64,000 nucleotides of DNA from Acidimicrobiales bacterium (GCA_020629375.1 JAHDDK010000005.1:1-64000), one strand, 5' to 3'. Positions 1-10,519 are shown, numbered from the stretch's first letter. Notes: a model not told the origin generated them from the letters alone. Numbers and translations: made by a program.

Positions 1-1155
1 CATGACGCGGGCCCAGCTGGCGATGAAGGGCGTTTCCATCGGGTTGTTGAGGAATCGGTCACCGGCATCCATGATCGTCTGAGCGAACATCTCGACCATC
101 GCTTCTTCCTCGTGTCGGTACGACTTGAAGCCGTTGAGCAAGGCGTCGTTGTGGTAGCGGTCGCAATGGTCGAGGGCGGTTCGGTAGTAGGCGGCCTTGA
201 TGGTGCGGAAGGTCTCGGGAGTGAGGATCTCGCCGTCGATGGCGACCTTGCGGAAGAGCGCCTTGGCAATGTCGATGCTCATCTTGTGGAGTCCCGCGTC
301 TCGGTCGTCGGCGGAGACGTCCTGGTGCTTGTGGTCGTAGGCCCCCGCTATGTCGACCTGGCAGATTCGTTGGGGGGTATAGCGGCGGTACAGCTCGGAG
401 AGGGTCCCGATCTCCAGGCCCCAGTCCGAGGGGATCCGAAGGTTGCGGACGACGTTCTGGTGCATGGCGAACTCGCCGGCCAGCGGGTACCGGAAGCTCT
501 GGAGGAACTCGAGGTATTCGTCGCTGTGGTCGAGGGTGACGCGTAGCGCATGCAGGAGTGGTGCGACGAGCAGGCGGGATACTCGGCCGTTGAGCTTCTC
601 GCCGTCGGACCGGAAGTAATACCCCTTGCTGAAGGCGTAACCGAACGCGGGATGGGCGACCGGGTAGAGCAGGCGTGCGAGCATCTCCCGGTTGTAGGTG
701 AGCACGTCGGCGTCGTGTAGCGCGACGGAGGTCGCACGGCCGCTGGCGAGGTAGTAGCCGAGGCAGTACCAGACGTTGCGTCCCTTGCCCGCCTCCTGGG
801 GGGCGATGCCGAGCGCGTCAAACTCGTCATCGATCTCGCGCAGGCGGGGCCCGTCGTTCCACAGCAAACGATGCCGTTGCGGGAGGACAGAGAAGAACTC
901 CTTGGCATGTTCGAATTGGGCTTCGTCCGCACGATCGATCCCGATGATGATCTCGGCGAGATACGGAACCTTCTTCAGCTCCTCGACAATGTTTTGGAGG
1001 GCCGGGCCTTCGAGCTCGGAGTACAGCGCAGGGATGACCAGTGCCATCGGTCGATCAACCGACCACTCGACCAGCTCTTCTTCGATCGACTCGATCGACC
1101 GTGCCGAAAGTTTGTGCAGCGTCGTGATCGGACCGAACTGGTGGTAGTCACCCAT
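1..1155 (-). CDS. GT81-like glycosyltransferase (glucosyl-3-phosphoglycerate / mannosylglycerate synthase type), 3' end beyond window
   Basis: Minus frame open from ATG at 1155 to the window edge: MGDYHQFGPITTLHKLSARSIESIEEELVEWSVDRPMALVIPALYSELEGPALQNIVEELKKVPYLAEIIIGIDRADEAQ...GKGRNVWYCLGYYLASGRATSVALHDADVLTYNREML. Missing from the ORF track because it has no stop in the window. Confidence 0.7.
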   Translation of the reverse strand, partial: MGDYHQFGPITTLHKLSARSIESIEEELVEWSVDRPMALVIPALYSELEGPALQNIVEELKKVPYLAEIIIGIDRADEAQFEHAKEFFSVLPQRHRLLWNDGPRLREIDDEFDALGIAPQEAGKGRNVWYCLGYYLASGRATSVALHDADVLTYNREMLARLLYPVAHPAFGYAFSKGYYFRSDGEKLNGRVSRLLVAPLLHALRVTLDHSDEYLEFLQSFRYPLAGEFAMHQNVVRNLRIPSDWGLEIGTLSELYRRYTPQRICQVDIAGAYDHKHQDVSADDRDAGLHKMSIDIAKALFRKVAIDGEILTPETFRTIKAAYYRTALDHCDRYHNDALLNGFKSYRHEEEAMVEMFAQTIMDAGDRFLNNPMETPFIASWARVM

Positions 1156-1257
1156 GGGCTGATTCTTGTCGATGATCGCCAATCGGGTGCGGTCCTGCCG
1201 TGTGACGTCGATCGACGAACCCTCCGATGTCGGTCGGCGACCGGAGAGAGCTCAGGG

Positions 1258-2190
1258 TCAGTACCCGACGCTGACGTCGACGGGACCGATGAGCTCGTCG
1301 CCCCGGATCCATCGTTCGACATTCGCTCGCACCCGCTCGGCGATGAGTGGAAGCCCCATCTCGGGGGTGTTGGCGACGTGTGGGGTGATGATGCAGTTGG
1401 GGATGTCCCACAGGGCGTGCCCGTCGCTCAGCGGCTCGGGGTCGGTGACGTCGAGAGCGGCCCCACCAATCGAACCGGCGCGCAGTGCGGCGACCAGATC
1501 GTCGGTCTTCACGTGACCCCCTCGTGCCACGTTGACGAGCCATGCGTGGTCGGCCATTGCGTCGAGGAACTCGGCGTCGACCATTCCGCGGGTCTCGTCG
1601 GTGAGTGCCGCTGCCAGAACGACCACGTCTGCCCCGGCGACCGCGTCGAGGCGGTCAACGAAGGCGACCGTTCGGGTTGCACCGTCGAACGGCTCGGTGC
1701 TGCGCCGGACAACCGTGACCCGTGTGCCCCACGGTTCGAGGAGGCGAACGAGCGACTCGGTGATGCCGCCACCGCCGAAGATCGTCACGTTTGCGCCGAG
1801 GAGGTTGCGACCTTTCTGGACCGGCCATGACGTTGCGGGAATCGCTTCGTGCAGGTAGCGGAACCCCGCGAGTGTCAGACAGATGACGTGTTCGGCGACC
1901 GGCTCGGCGTACACACCCTTGCCGCACGTCCACTGGCGAGCGGGATCGAGGTTGTCGGCGAAGTTCTCGATCCCGGCGTACGGAAGCTGCACCCATTCGA
2001 TCTGTGGCGCGGCGGCGACGACGCCCGGAAACTCGTCGGCTGCCGCCGGGTCGGCCCACATCAACGCCGACGCGTCGGCGACGTCGGCGAGTTCTCCGCC
2101 TCCGGCGACGACGGCGGCGCACATGGCGTCGTACATCGCCGGTCGCGACCGGGGGGTCACGGCGATCTTGCGGCGGGCGCGGTCATTCAT
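1258..2190 (-). CDS. D-2-hydroxyacid dehydrogenase, NAD-binding
   Basis: ORF 1258..2319; start MNDRARRK at 2190. VTIFGGGGITESLVRLLEPWG Rossmann motif, LVNVARGGHVKTDDLVAAL, ALDVTDPEPLSDGHALW. Confidence 0.88.
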   Translation of the reverse strand: MNDRARRKIAVTPRSRPAMYDAMCAAVVAGGGELADVADASALMWADPAAADEFPGVVAAAPQIEWVQLPYAGIENFADNLDPARQWTCGKGVYAEPVAEHVICLTLAGFRYLHEAIPATSWPVQKGRNLLGANVTIFGGGGITESLVRLLEPWGTRVTVVRRSTEPFDGATRTVAFVDRLDAVAGADVVVLAAALTDETRGMVDAEFLDAMADHAWLVNVARGGHVKTDDLVAALRAGSIGGAALDVTDPEPLSDGHALWDIPNCIITPHVANTPEMGLPLIAERVRANVERWIRGDELIGPVDVSVGY

Positions 2191-2203
2191 GTCCACCAGC
2201 TCC

Positions 2204-3166
2204 TCACGCGTGGTCGTCGTCGGCGATCGGGGTGAGCTTCCACTCGGTCGCGGTCTTGGCAGGTTCGCCGCCGGGCACCGAGCACATGATCGCGGGGACC
2301 TCGCGGGCAACTCGAGCATCGAAGTGACGCTCGATCGCTCCGGACGGCGACGATGCCCGCACCTTCACTCGCACGGATCCGTCGCCCCTGTCGTGTCGAT
2401 CCACGGCGCGTTCCCATCCGTCGACTTCCCACCCGATCTCGGCGAGGAGCGCGATCTCGGCGACCTGTGCGGGCCCGGTCGCGGCGCCCCACCAGCCTCG
2501 GCACTTCGCCGACACCTCGGAAGCCGGCTCCGTTCGGTCGAGTACGGCCACGGTGGCGTCATCGTCGAGGTGGGCCCACATCCGTCCGTCCGGCAACGTC
2601 ATGGCGGTCGGCGACCACTTGTGACCGCCGGTGTGGCTGACTCGAAAGAGTTCGATATCTCGATTCGCCACCCGGTCAGCAAACGCCGAGCCGACCGTGC
2701 CACAGCACACGTCGTGACTCCCTTGTGTACAGACGAGCATTGTCGTCGGAGGTGACGACGAGGACAGCCCGACGCCGTCGCCGGCCTCGAGGCTCGCCCA
2801 CACCGCAGCAACGTCGGCGGCGTCGTCGCTGGATCGTTGGTGGTCGACCCGGAGTGCCCCGGTCGCGGAACGAGCGAAGGCGATGAGGCGCGGCGACGTG
2901 GAGTCGTGCGGGATCGCAGCGAGCACTCGGGTCTGACCGGACCGGGTCTGCACGGCCCGAACAACGCCAGCGAGGCGCTCGTGTTTGGCAACGGGCTTCG
3001 GCCAGGGTTCGTCGACCTCGACAAGGAGCACGACGTCGGGGGCGAGAGCCGTCCCGGCCGGGTCGGCCCCCAACTGTTGGGCCCAATCGACGCAGGCGAC
3101 GACCTCATCGGCGTAGGGCAAGGCGACCGGCGCGGCGGACGGGGCGTCCGGTGTTGGTGCGGGCAT
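2204..3166 (-). CDS. Sucrase/ferredoxin-like family protein (thioredoxin-like ferredoxin fold)
   Basis: ORF; VLVCTQGSHDVCCGTVGSAFAD...SHTGGHKWSPTAMTLPDGRMWAHL is characteristic of the sucraseferredoxin-like family. Confidence 0.8.
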   Translation of the reverse strand: MPAPTPDAPSAAPVALPYADEVVACVDWAQQLGADPAGTALAPDVVLLVEVDEPWPKPVAKHERLAGVVRAVQTRSGQTRVLAAIPHDSTSPRLIAFARSATGALRVDHQRSSDDAADVAAVWASLEAGDGVGLSSSSPPTTMLVCTQGSHDVCCGTVGSAFADRVANRDIELFRVSHTGGHKWSPTAMTLPDGRMWAHLDDDATVAVLDRTEPASEVSAKCRGWWGAATGPAQVAEIALLAEIGWEVDGWERAVDRHDRGDGSVRVKVRASSPSGAIERHFDARVAREVPAIMCSVPGGEPAKTATEWKLTPIADDDHA

Positions 3167-3957
3167 CAGTCGGCGGTGGCGATCCCACCGCCCACGGGCA
3201 GCACCGAGCCGGTGACGAACGAACCGGCGCGGCTCGCCAAGAAGATGGCGACGCCCGCCATGTCGTCGGGCCGGCCGATCCTCCCGATCGGGACTTCGGC
3301 GGCGACGTTCGCTCGAGCTTCATCGTCGCTCAGGGCAAACGCCATCATCTTCGACTCGAACGGTCCCGGAGCGATTGCATTGACGAGCACGTGCTCGTGG
3401 CGCAACCGCTTGGCGAGTTGGCGAGTGAGGTGATGAACGGCGGCTTTCGAGGTCGAGTAGGCGTAGTGCTCGAGATCGCACGCGCGGAGACCGTCGACCG
3501 AGCCGATGTTGATCACCCGCGCCGGGTTGTCTGCGTCGCCGGCCGCTCGGAGCTGATCGACCAGCGCTTCGGTGAGGTAGTAGACGCCGCGGACATTGAC
3601 GTTCATCACCTTGTCCCACCCGTCGACCGGGTACTCACCGAGTGGGGCACCCCAAGATGCTCCCGCGTTGTTGACGAGCACGTCGACCTGGTCCCACGTC
3701 GCTTTGACTGCGTCGGCGAAGGCGCTGACCCCCTCGGGGTTGGACAGATCCCCCTGAATGCCGATGCAGGTTCCCTTGACGGCGAGCCGCTCTGCGGTCG
3801 CCATGAGCTCGGATTCTTTGCGTGAAGTGATGATCACCTCGGCGCCAGCATCAACGAATCCTTCGGCGATCATTTCGCCGATGCCGCGAGATCCGCCGGT
3901 GACGACGACCTTTCGTCCGGCGACCCCAAAGAGCGATTCGATTCGATCCGTCGTCAT
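3166..3957 (-). CDS. SDR family NAD(P)-dependent oxidoreductase
   Basis: ORF; VTGGSRGIGEMIAEGF, VLVNNAG, YSTSKAAVHHLTRQLAKRL, C-terminal GSVLPVGGGIATAD. Confidence 0.92.
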   Translation of the reverse strand: MTTDRIESLFGVAGRKVVVTGGSRGIGEMIAEGFVDAGAEVIITSRKESELMATAERLAVKGTCIGIQGDLSNPEGVSAFADAVKATWDQVDVLVNNAGASWGAPLGEYPVDGWDKVMNVNVRGVYYLTEALVDQLRAAGDADNPARVINIGSVDGLRACDLEHYAYSTSKAAVHHLTRQLAKRLRHEHVLVNAIAPGPFESKMMAFALSDDEARANVAAEVPIGRIGRPDDMAGVAIFLASRAGSFVTGSVLPVGGGIATAD

Positions 3958-4071
3958 GTGTCCCCTCCAGGGTCAACGTGGTGGGCGCGATCCTAGCTTC
4001 GACGACGAATGGCATCGCCGCCCGGGCTTCGTGATCAGTCGTCGTGCGTCGAGGTCGGCGACACTGGACTC

Positions 4072-5568
4072 GTGAGCGTTTCCGCCCCGACGAGCGAGCC
4101 TGTGCTCGAATCGGACGACAATACGAGCGGCCAGATGATCGGGACGTCCCCACAGCTCGATCGGCATCGCCCGGTCCGCTGGATTGTGGCGGCGATGCTC
4201 CTGCTCGTGATCGGCCTGATCGCCGCCGCGCGGCCCGGAGCCGATCGACCGGCCGCCGAAGCGACGCCGCCAGTCATCGAGGGGCCGCTGGAGAGGGCAC
4301 CACCGGCGACCGCATCGATCCGCAGGCCTGTCGAAAAGGTGCGTACTCCAGTGGCGCCCGGAACGATCATCCACGCCGAGATCGGGCTGATTGGTCTGGC
4401 TGGCACCGATGCCCGGTCGGGCGCCCCGCTATTGGTGCGCTCCATCGACGGCATCGAGTGGCAGCGTCTCGAGGTGCGAGGCGATGACGCATTCGAGAGC
4501 GGCACCGGCGCAGTCATTGCCCATTCGGACCTGATCCGGACGAACGACGGATACGCGATCATCGCGTCGGCGACCGACCTCGACGCGGGTAAAGCCGAGC
4601 GGGTTCGGTTCCGTCGCCTCGTGTCGGATGATGCCGTCGAGTGGCGAGCGGACCCGGCGTTCTCGCTCACGAGCGGCCCCACCGCCAAGCTTCGCCACCA
4701 CGATGCCGACACCGCGGTCGTTCTCGTCGAACGCGCTGCGGGCAACCGCGAGCTCCGCCGCCTTCTCGACACGCTGCTCCCCGAGCCCCCCGACCCATCG
4801 TTCATCCCGTGCGGAGTCGATATCCGTGGCGTCCGCTTCGCCGTGACGAGCTGCGACGGTGCCACCGAACTGATCATCGACGAGGTCATCGCCCCGAACT
4901 CCGTCGAAGCCGTCGCCGCCTGCGCCTGGTCGGTCTCGCGCACCTGGCCGTACCGGGCTGAAGCACAACTCCATCGATTCGACGATCGGAGCATGACGAC
5001 CTTCGAGGTAGCTGGCCTGTTCGGGTTCTCGTTCTTCCCGGACGGCGACGACCTGATGGTTCTCGACCGAGCCGACGTGACCGCAGACAATCGCACGCAG
5101 TGCCGAGGTGTCCCTGGCATCGCCGATACCGATCCGTCTGGCCTGGTGCGTGTTTCGGCGGACGGTACACACCGACGCTTTCCGCTACCCGGCAACGCCG
5201 TCGCCGCCGACGCCCGTGTGTTCGTCGCCGATGGCGTTCCGGCGGTGTGGAGCGACGATCGTGTCCAAGCCCTCGACCCCCGTACCGGGGAGTGGTCGAC
5301 GCTCGCCGAACTCGCCGACGAAACGACAGCCGGACCAGCGCGGCGAGTTGCGATCACCGACCGCGGCGGCGAGCTGGTCGTGAGCACCGACGGTGCTCTG
5401 TGGATCGCCGACCTGACGACGGGGGTCTGGTCATCGATCGAGATCCCCGGCCTGCGCGCCGGAAGCGGCGTGGTCTACGTCGATTCGGCGACCATCATTG
5501 CTGCCGATGGACGCGACCAGATTCATGTCGATCGCCAAGAAGCAGCCACCGTGCAGATCAACGGCTGA
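4072..5568 (+). CDS. Hypothetical membrane-anchored beta-propeller-like protein
   Basis: ORF 4009..5568, GTG start at 4072 likely; one N-terminal TM segment (WIVAAMLLLVIGLIAAA) and DGxxWxR repeat-like motifs shared with 29637..33607. Confidence 0.7.
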   Translation: MSVSAPTSEPVLESDDNTSGQMIGTSPQLDRHRPVRWIVAAMLLLVIGLIAAARPGADRPAAEATPPVIEGPLERAPPATASIRRPVEKVRTPVAPGTIIHAEIGLIGLAGTDARSGAPLLVRSIDGIEWQRLEVRGDDAFESGTGAVIAHSDLIRTNDGYAIIASATDLDAGKAERVRFRRLVSDDAVEWRADPAFSLTSGPTAKLRHHDADTAVVLVERAAGNRELRRLLDTLLPEPPDPSFIPCGVDIRGVRFAVTSCDGATELIIDEVIAPNSVEAVAACAWSVSRTWPYRAEAQLHRFDDRSMTTFEVAGLFGFSFFPDGDDLMVLDRADVTADNRTQCRGVPGIADTDPSGLVRVSADGTHRRFPLPGNAVAADARVFVADGVPAVWSDDRVQALDPRTGEWSTLAELADETTAGPARRVAITDRGGELVVSTDGALWIADLTTGVWSSIEIPGLRAGSGVVYVDSATIIAADGRDQIHVDRQEAATVQING

Positions 5569-5570
5569 CC

Positions 5571-6425
5571 TCAGCGCAGACCGGCAGCGTCGAGGGCGTC
5601 GATACCAGCGTGTAGCGCGTCCAGCGCTGTGTCGCCGCTGACTGACGGCAGGTTGAACGCCACTCGGTCGACACCCGCCTCGGCATAGGAGATGAGCGTG
5701 TCCGGATCGGTCGACGCGAAGTAGATGCTGACTTCGAGCGATGCTGGATCGCGCCCGAGCTCGGCGGCCATCTGTCGCATGTGGGCGATCTGCTCGGCGA
5801 GCGTGCCTTCACCCCGTCCGGGAATCGGGATCCACCCGTTCCCCCATTCGGCGGCTCGTCGAGCACCTCCGGGATACGCCCCACCGACGTGGATCGGGGG
5901 GTGCGGCTGCTGGAACGGTTTCGGGTTGATGGTCATCGGCGGCAGCTCGACCCGGTCACCTCGGTACTCCGGCGTTTCCTGGGTCCACATGGCTTTGATG
6001 GCGGCAACTCGCTCGCGCAGAAGTTTGAAGCGACCATCGAACGGCGTGCCGTGATCGGCCATCTCTTCGGCGTTCCACCCCGCGCCGACACCGAACTGAA
6101 ATCGGCCACTCGACAGTTGGTCGAGCGACGCAGCCTGTTTGGCCGTGTGGATCGGATCGCGCTGGACGACCAGGCAGATGCCCGTGCCGAGAAGAAGTTC
6201 GGACGTGTGGCCGGCGAGCGCCGTGAGCCACACGAAGGGGTCGTGCGTGTCGTAGTACTGCTGGGGCAGCACCGCTCCCCCGGGCCACGCCGACTCCCGA
6301 CTCGTCGGGATGTGGCTGTGTTCGGCCACCCAGATCGACTCGTAGCCGAGGTCTTCGAGTGCGGGCCCCAACTCGTGGGGTGGCATCGAATACGTGGTGG
6401 GAAAATGCGCGACTCCGGCCTTCAT
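5571..6425 (-). CDS. LLM class F420-dependent oxidoreductase
   Basis: ORF; HSHIPTSRES, LLLGTGICLVVQRDPIHTAKQAASLDQLSSGRFQFGVGAGWNAEEM. Confidence 0.9.
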   Translation of the reverse strand: MKAGVAHFPTTYSMPPHELGPALEDLGYESIWVAEHSHIPTSRESAWPGGAVLPQQYYDTHDPFVWLTALAGHTSELLLGTGICLVVQRDPIHTAKQAASLDQLSSGRFQFGVGAGWNAEEMADHGTPFDGRFKLLRERVAAIKAMWTQETPEYRGDRVELPPMTINPKPFQQPHPPIHVGGAYPGGARRAAEWGNGWIPIPGRGEGTLAEQIAHMRQMAAELGRDPASLEVSIYFASTDPDTLISYAEAGVDRVAFNLPSVSGDTALDALHAGIDALDAAGLR

Positions 6426-6528
6426 CTCGCCATCATCGCAGGCGCCAACCCGTTCGCTGGGGGTTCAGACACTTCCGCCCAGTCACCTTGGGGTCAGACA
6501 CCGAGGTGACCGAAGTCCGGTCGGGGCG

Positions 6529-7113
6529 TCACTTCGTGGCGTCAAGGTAGGCCCGGCCTCGGGCGGAGAGTTCGTAGCCGATGCCCAGGCTGTGGGTGAG
6601 GCCGAGGTTCTTGAGTTTGCGGACATCGAGCTTGAACGGCTGCGTCTCGCGTCCGACGATCTCGGCGAGCTCGGGAGCTCGCGTTGCCGGATGCTCGGCG
6701 ATGAGCGCAAGCGTGTCGCGGGTCCACGTACCGAACGACGATGCCTTATCGAGACGATCAAGCCTGCTCGAGATCGCCGCAACGGCGTCCGCATCGAGAT
6801 CTGCGTCGTTGGCCAGGAGCTCGCGAGGATCCGGCTCGTCGAGGATCCGAAACTCGACACGGTAGAGGTCGCGTCCGGGCTCCGACTCGGGAAGTCCAGC
6901 GAGGAGCTCCGTCGCAGACGGATGGCCAGCCGCGATGGCATCGACATCGGAGACTTTTTCCTCGTCGATCACGGTCACCGACATCACCTCGACCCGACCG
7001 CCGCCAGTTCGGTAGGGCCGGCCTGCAACGACCGTGGGACGAGCCCATCGTCGAAACGCGACCGTGATGGTTCCGTCGGCAATGCCCGCCCAGTACGGCT
7101 TGGTAAAGCGCAC
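6529..7113 (-). CDS. ASCH-domain-like hypothetical protein
   Basis: ORF; N-terminal MRFTKPYWAGIADGTITVAFRRW...VMSVTVIDEEKVSDVDA resembles ASCH/PUA-like domains. Confidence 0.6.
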   Translation of the reverse strand: MRFTKPYWAGIADGTITVAFRRWARPTVVAGRPYRTGGGRVEVMSVTVIDEEKVSDVDAIAAGHPSATELLAGLPESEPGRDLYRVEFRILDEPDPRELLANDADLDADAVAAISSRLDRLDKASSFGTWTRDTLALIAEHPATRAPELAEIVGRETQPFKLDVRKLKNLGLTHSLGIGYELSARGRAYLDATK

Positions 7114-7143
7114 GGCCAGATGTCTATCAGCCGGTGCGGGAGC

Positions 7144-9280
7144 TCAACAGGCCGTGTCGGTCACCACGCCCGCCATGCGCGTCCGAATGACGTAGTCGTT
7201 CAGACCTGCTGGCGCGGTGTCATCCCGGTAGGTGAGATCGGACGTCGTTGCGAGATAGGTCCCATTGCGACGAATCACGTAGGTGTCTTCGCCGGGAACG
7301 GCCTGCCAAGAGATGACCGGCGTGCCATCGACCAACGAGACCGAACACGCTGGCGCGACGCCATCGACCTCGATCGAGCCGCAGTCGACGTCGTTCACGA
7401 CACCGGCGATCCGAGTCCGAATCACATACGACGAGAGTCCGATTGGCGCTGTCGTGTCGTCGTGGTTCAGGTCGGTCGTCGTGGTGAGATAGCGGCCGTT
7501 TCGGCGGACGACGTAGGTGTCTTCGCCGTCGACCGCGGTCCACGAAACCCGCGGAGCTCCCGCGATGAGTGCCACCGAACACGGGGGCAGTGGTGGGGGC
7601 GCAGCACCGACAGTCAGCGACTGGTTCTGCCATCCGTTCGAGTTGAAGGCCTGATCTGCGGCTCGGTAGCGGATCGTGTAGTCGCCATCGGCGAGGGAGA
7701 CCGACGTCGACAGCGATCGGGCGGTGCCGGGTTGTGCGAAGCCGGGGTCGAGGTCGAGGTTGTTCACTGCGTCGGCGAAGGAGCCATCGTCTTGGAGATG
7801 ATGCCCGTTGGCGTCGATCACTCGGATCTTGAGTCGCCGGGTTCGGCGATCGTCGGTCACGTCGGCCGACAGAACCAACGTCGCGCCTTCCAGACGAGCG
7901 GGGGTGGTCACATCGACCGTGGGAGCGGACGTGTCGACGGACCTCGCACCGAGGTCGAAGAATGCGAAACGTCCCGTGCGGACACCGCCGGTGAACATGC
8001 CGTCTCCGCCGGCGAGCAGTCCTCGAGGGGTGACTTCGAGAGACACGATTCCCCGGAACACGTCGGTCCCGGGATCCCACGGCAGCGGTGTTCCGTCGGT
8101 GGGGTCGAGTGCGGCCATCTGATACCGGTACGCGCCGTCCTGTGGGTAGGGCGGTTCGGTTCCCGAGCACGTCTTGTCGGTGAATCCGCCGCCGATCAGA
8201 TCGGTTGGCTTGGGGCCGGAGGCGATCTTGCAGAAGTGACCGCCGGTGTATACGGCGTTGTTGCTGATCGCGACCGAGAAGACCGAGTCTTGGTGGTCTT
8301 TCTCCCACAGGCGCGGGCTCTCGGCGCCACCGTTCGGGTCGAAGGCGATTACGTGTCCGGTCGTGACGAGGATGAAGAAGGAGTTGTCGGGGGCGAGCGC
8401 ACCGACCGACGGCGCGTAGGTCGAGTACCGAAGGCCGTCGGCATATCCGTTGGCGGAGAACGCGGTCATCGTCGGGGCGTTGGGGTCGGAGATGTCGAAT
8501 ACCGCTGCGCCACGTTTCGGTTGCCCGTCGATCGCTGCCGCCGTGTGAACGAGAACCAAACGGGTCTCATCGGAGGTGACTCCGGCGAACCGGATGTTCT
8601 GGCCAGCTGCTCGTAGGCCCGCTTCGCCAGTGAACTCGAACGAGAACGCCGGATTGACCGCACCGGTCTCGGGATCGAGTTCGGCGAGCCGGTTGATGTC
8701 GGCACCGCCAATGAGGTCAAAGGCCCCGCCGACGAACATCCGATCGTCGGGCGTCAGCACGATCTCCTGGATCCGGCCGTCGGTGTCGGCCGTCCAGGGC
8801 AAAAGGCCGCCCGTCGTGATCTGCATCTTGGCGAGGTTGCGGCGAGTGGCGCCATCGATGTTGTCGAAGTTGCCGCCGAGCCAGACCTCGTCGGCGGCGT
8901 CGTGATCGAGCTGAACGGCTTCGACCGGCCCGTCGATCGACGGCAGGAAGGTGTCGATGAGCGCGCCCGTGTCGACGTCGAAGGCCGCCACATGTGCATG
9001 GTCGATGATGGTGCCATCGGTGAAGTTCGATCTGAGTGAACGTGCCGCCGACGACGATGAAGAACTCGTTGGCGGCAACGGCTCGCACCTCGCCGTCGAG
9101 GATCTTGGGAAACGTCGTGCGTGGGGCCTCTGGGACCGCTGTTGCGTGATTGATAATCGGACCGACAGCCGCGGAGACCGGCTTATCGCTGGTGGACACC
9201 GCGGTCGCAACGCCGATCGCCAGGACTGCGGCCAGGCCGAACGCCAAGATGGTGGTGCGGAGGCGGACAGCGCGTGCCAT
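7144..9280 (-). pseudogene. Secreted beta-propeller protein (delta-60/FxGGxF-repeat type) with two C-terminal FN3-like repeats; interrupted by an apparent frameshift near 9025-9045
   Basis: Signal peptide and ...FFIVVGGTFTQI lie in one frame (ORF 8717..9280); RSNFTDGTIIDHAHVAAFDVDTGALIDTFLPSIDG...VWLGGNFDNIDGATRRNLAKM continues in another (ORF 7144..9726). Confidence 0.7.
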
Positions 9281-9359
9281 ACGACGAATCTACGGCACGC
9301 AGCGTGAGGATTCGCATGGGAAATGAGGCCCACGGCACTCATCGGGTACCGTTCCCGGC

Positions 9360-10379
9360 ATGGCCGATGTGATCGTGTACGCCGACGAACGTGTGGCGGA
9401 GCATCGGCCGCCGGATGGGCATCCAGAGCGGCCCGAGCGATACCTCGCCGCCGTCGACGGCCTCCATCGGGCAGGACTTGGCGAAGCGATCGATTGGCGT
9501 ACTCCGAGCGCCGCCCCGAACGAAGCGATCCTTGGTATCCATGGTGCCGGACATGTCGAGGCGATCGAAGCCGCCGGCGGCCAGGACCATGTTCGTCTCG
9601 ACCCCGACACCCACATGAGTGCCGGGTCGCTCGACGCGGCGCGGCTCGCTGCTGGTGCAGGGCTCGATGCCATCGCCGCCCTGCGTGCTGGCGAGGCGAC
9701 GTCGGCGTTCTGTCTCGTGCGGCCACCCGGTCACCACGCCACCCCGTCGGAGGCGATGGGCTTCTGCCTGTTCAACAACATTGCTGTCGCCGCGCAATCG
9801 CTGACGGCCGTCGGCGAACGAGTCGCGATCGTCGATTACGACGCCCACCACGGCAACGGCACTCAGGACGCCTTCTTCGACCGCGACGACGTGCTGTTCG
9901 TCTCGCTGCACGAGTACCCGCAGTACCCGGGCACAGGGGCGGCCACCGAGACTGGCGTCGGGGTTGGCCAGGGTCACACGATCAACTTCCCGATGCCCTC
10001 GGGCAGTACGGGTGACGCCTACCTTCGTGCGTTCGACACGGTCGTGATCCCCGCTATCGAACGGTTTGGCGCCGATTGGATCCTGATCTCGGCGGGCTTC
10101 GACGCCCACCGCGACGACCCGCTCACCAACCTGGGCCTGACGTCGGGGGACCACGCCGCGCTCACCCGCCGACTCGTCGCCGTCGCAGCACCTGGTCGCA
10201 CGATCGCCTTCCTCGAGGGCGGCTACGACCTCGAGGCGTTGTCGCTCTCGACCATCGCCTGCGTTGCGGAACTGATCGGCCCGGACACGACAACCGACGT
10301 CGCGCTCGAGGCCGAATCGAATGGTGGACGCGGCATCGAGATCGTCGACGCCGTGGCGGCACTTCACGCCATTCGCTGA
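9360..10379 (+). CDS. Histone deacetylase family protein (AcuC/HDAC-like)
   Basis: ORF; RPPGHHATPSEAMGFCLFNNIAVAA, IVDYDAHHGNGTQDAFFDRDDVLFVSLHEYPQYPGTG, ISAGFDAHRDDPL. Confidence 0.95.
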   Translation: MADVIVYADERVAEHRPPDGHPERPERYLAAVDGLHRAGLGEAIDWRTPSAAPNEAILGIHGAGHVEAIEAAGGQDHVRLDPDTHMSAGSLDAARLAAGAGLDAIAALRAGEATSAFCLVRPPGHHATPSEAMGFCLFNNIAVAAQSLTAVGERVAIVDYDAHHGNGTQDAFFDRDDVLFVSLHEYPQYPGTGAATETGVGVGQGHTINFPMPSGSTGDAYLRAFDTVVIPAIERFGADWILISAGFDAHRDDPLTNLGLTSGDHAALTRRLVAVAAPGRTIAFLEGGYDLEALSLSTIACVAELIGPDTTTDVALEAESNGGRGIEIVDAVAALHAIR

Positions 10380-10465
10380 CGCCGACAACGGCCTGCAGCT
10401 GGCGGAGGTGGCTGATCGGCGCGCCACGATCTGGGCTTGAGCTCGGCGCTTGTGGCGCGCGCCAC

Positions 10466-10519
10466 TTGACTTGAGCGGTCGCTCAAGTCATTGTGGGAGA
10501 GTGTTGAGCGATCGCTCAA
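10466..10519 (+). promoter_or_regulatory. Two 16-bp palindromic operators (TTGAGCG-N2-CGCTCAA), 33 bp centre to centre, overlapping a putative -35
   Basis: TTGAGCGGTCGCTCAA (10471-10486) and TTGAGCGATCGCTCAA (10504-10519), just upstream of an operon that ends in a TetR gene; TTGACT at 10466-10471. Confidence 0.75.

Noticed and set aside
4035-5387. 450-aa minus-strand ORF
   Set aside because: Antisense to 4072..5568(+); Ser/Arg/Thr-rich shadow translation.
6394-8616. 740-aa plus-strand ORF
   Set aside because: Overlaps on the opposite strand the LLM, ASCH-like and beta-propeller genes, which carry real motifs; low-complexity antisense product.
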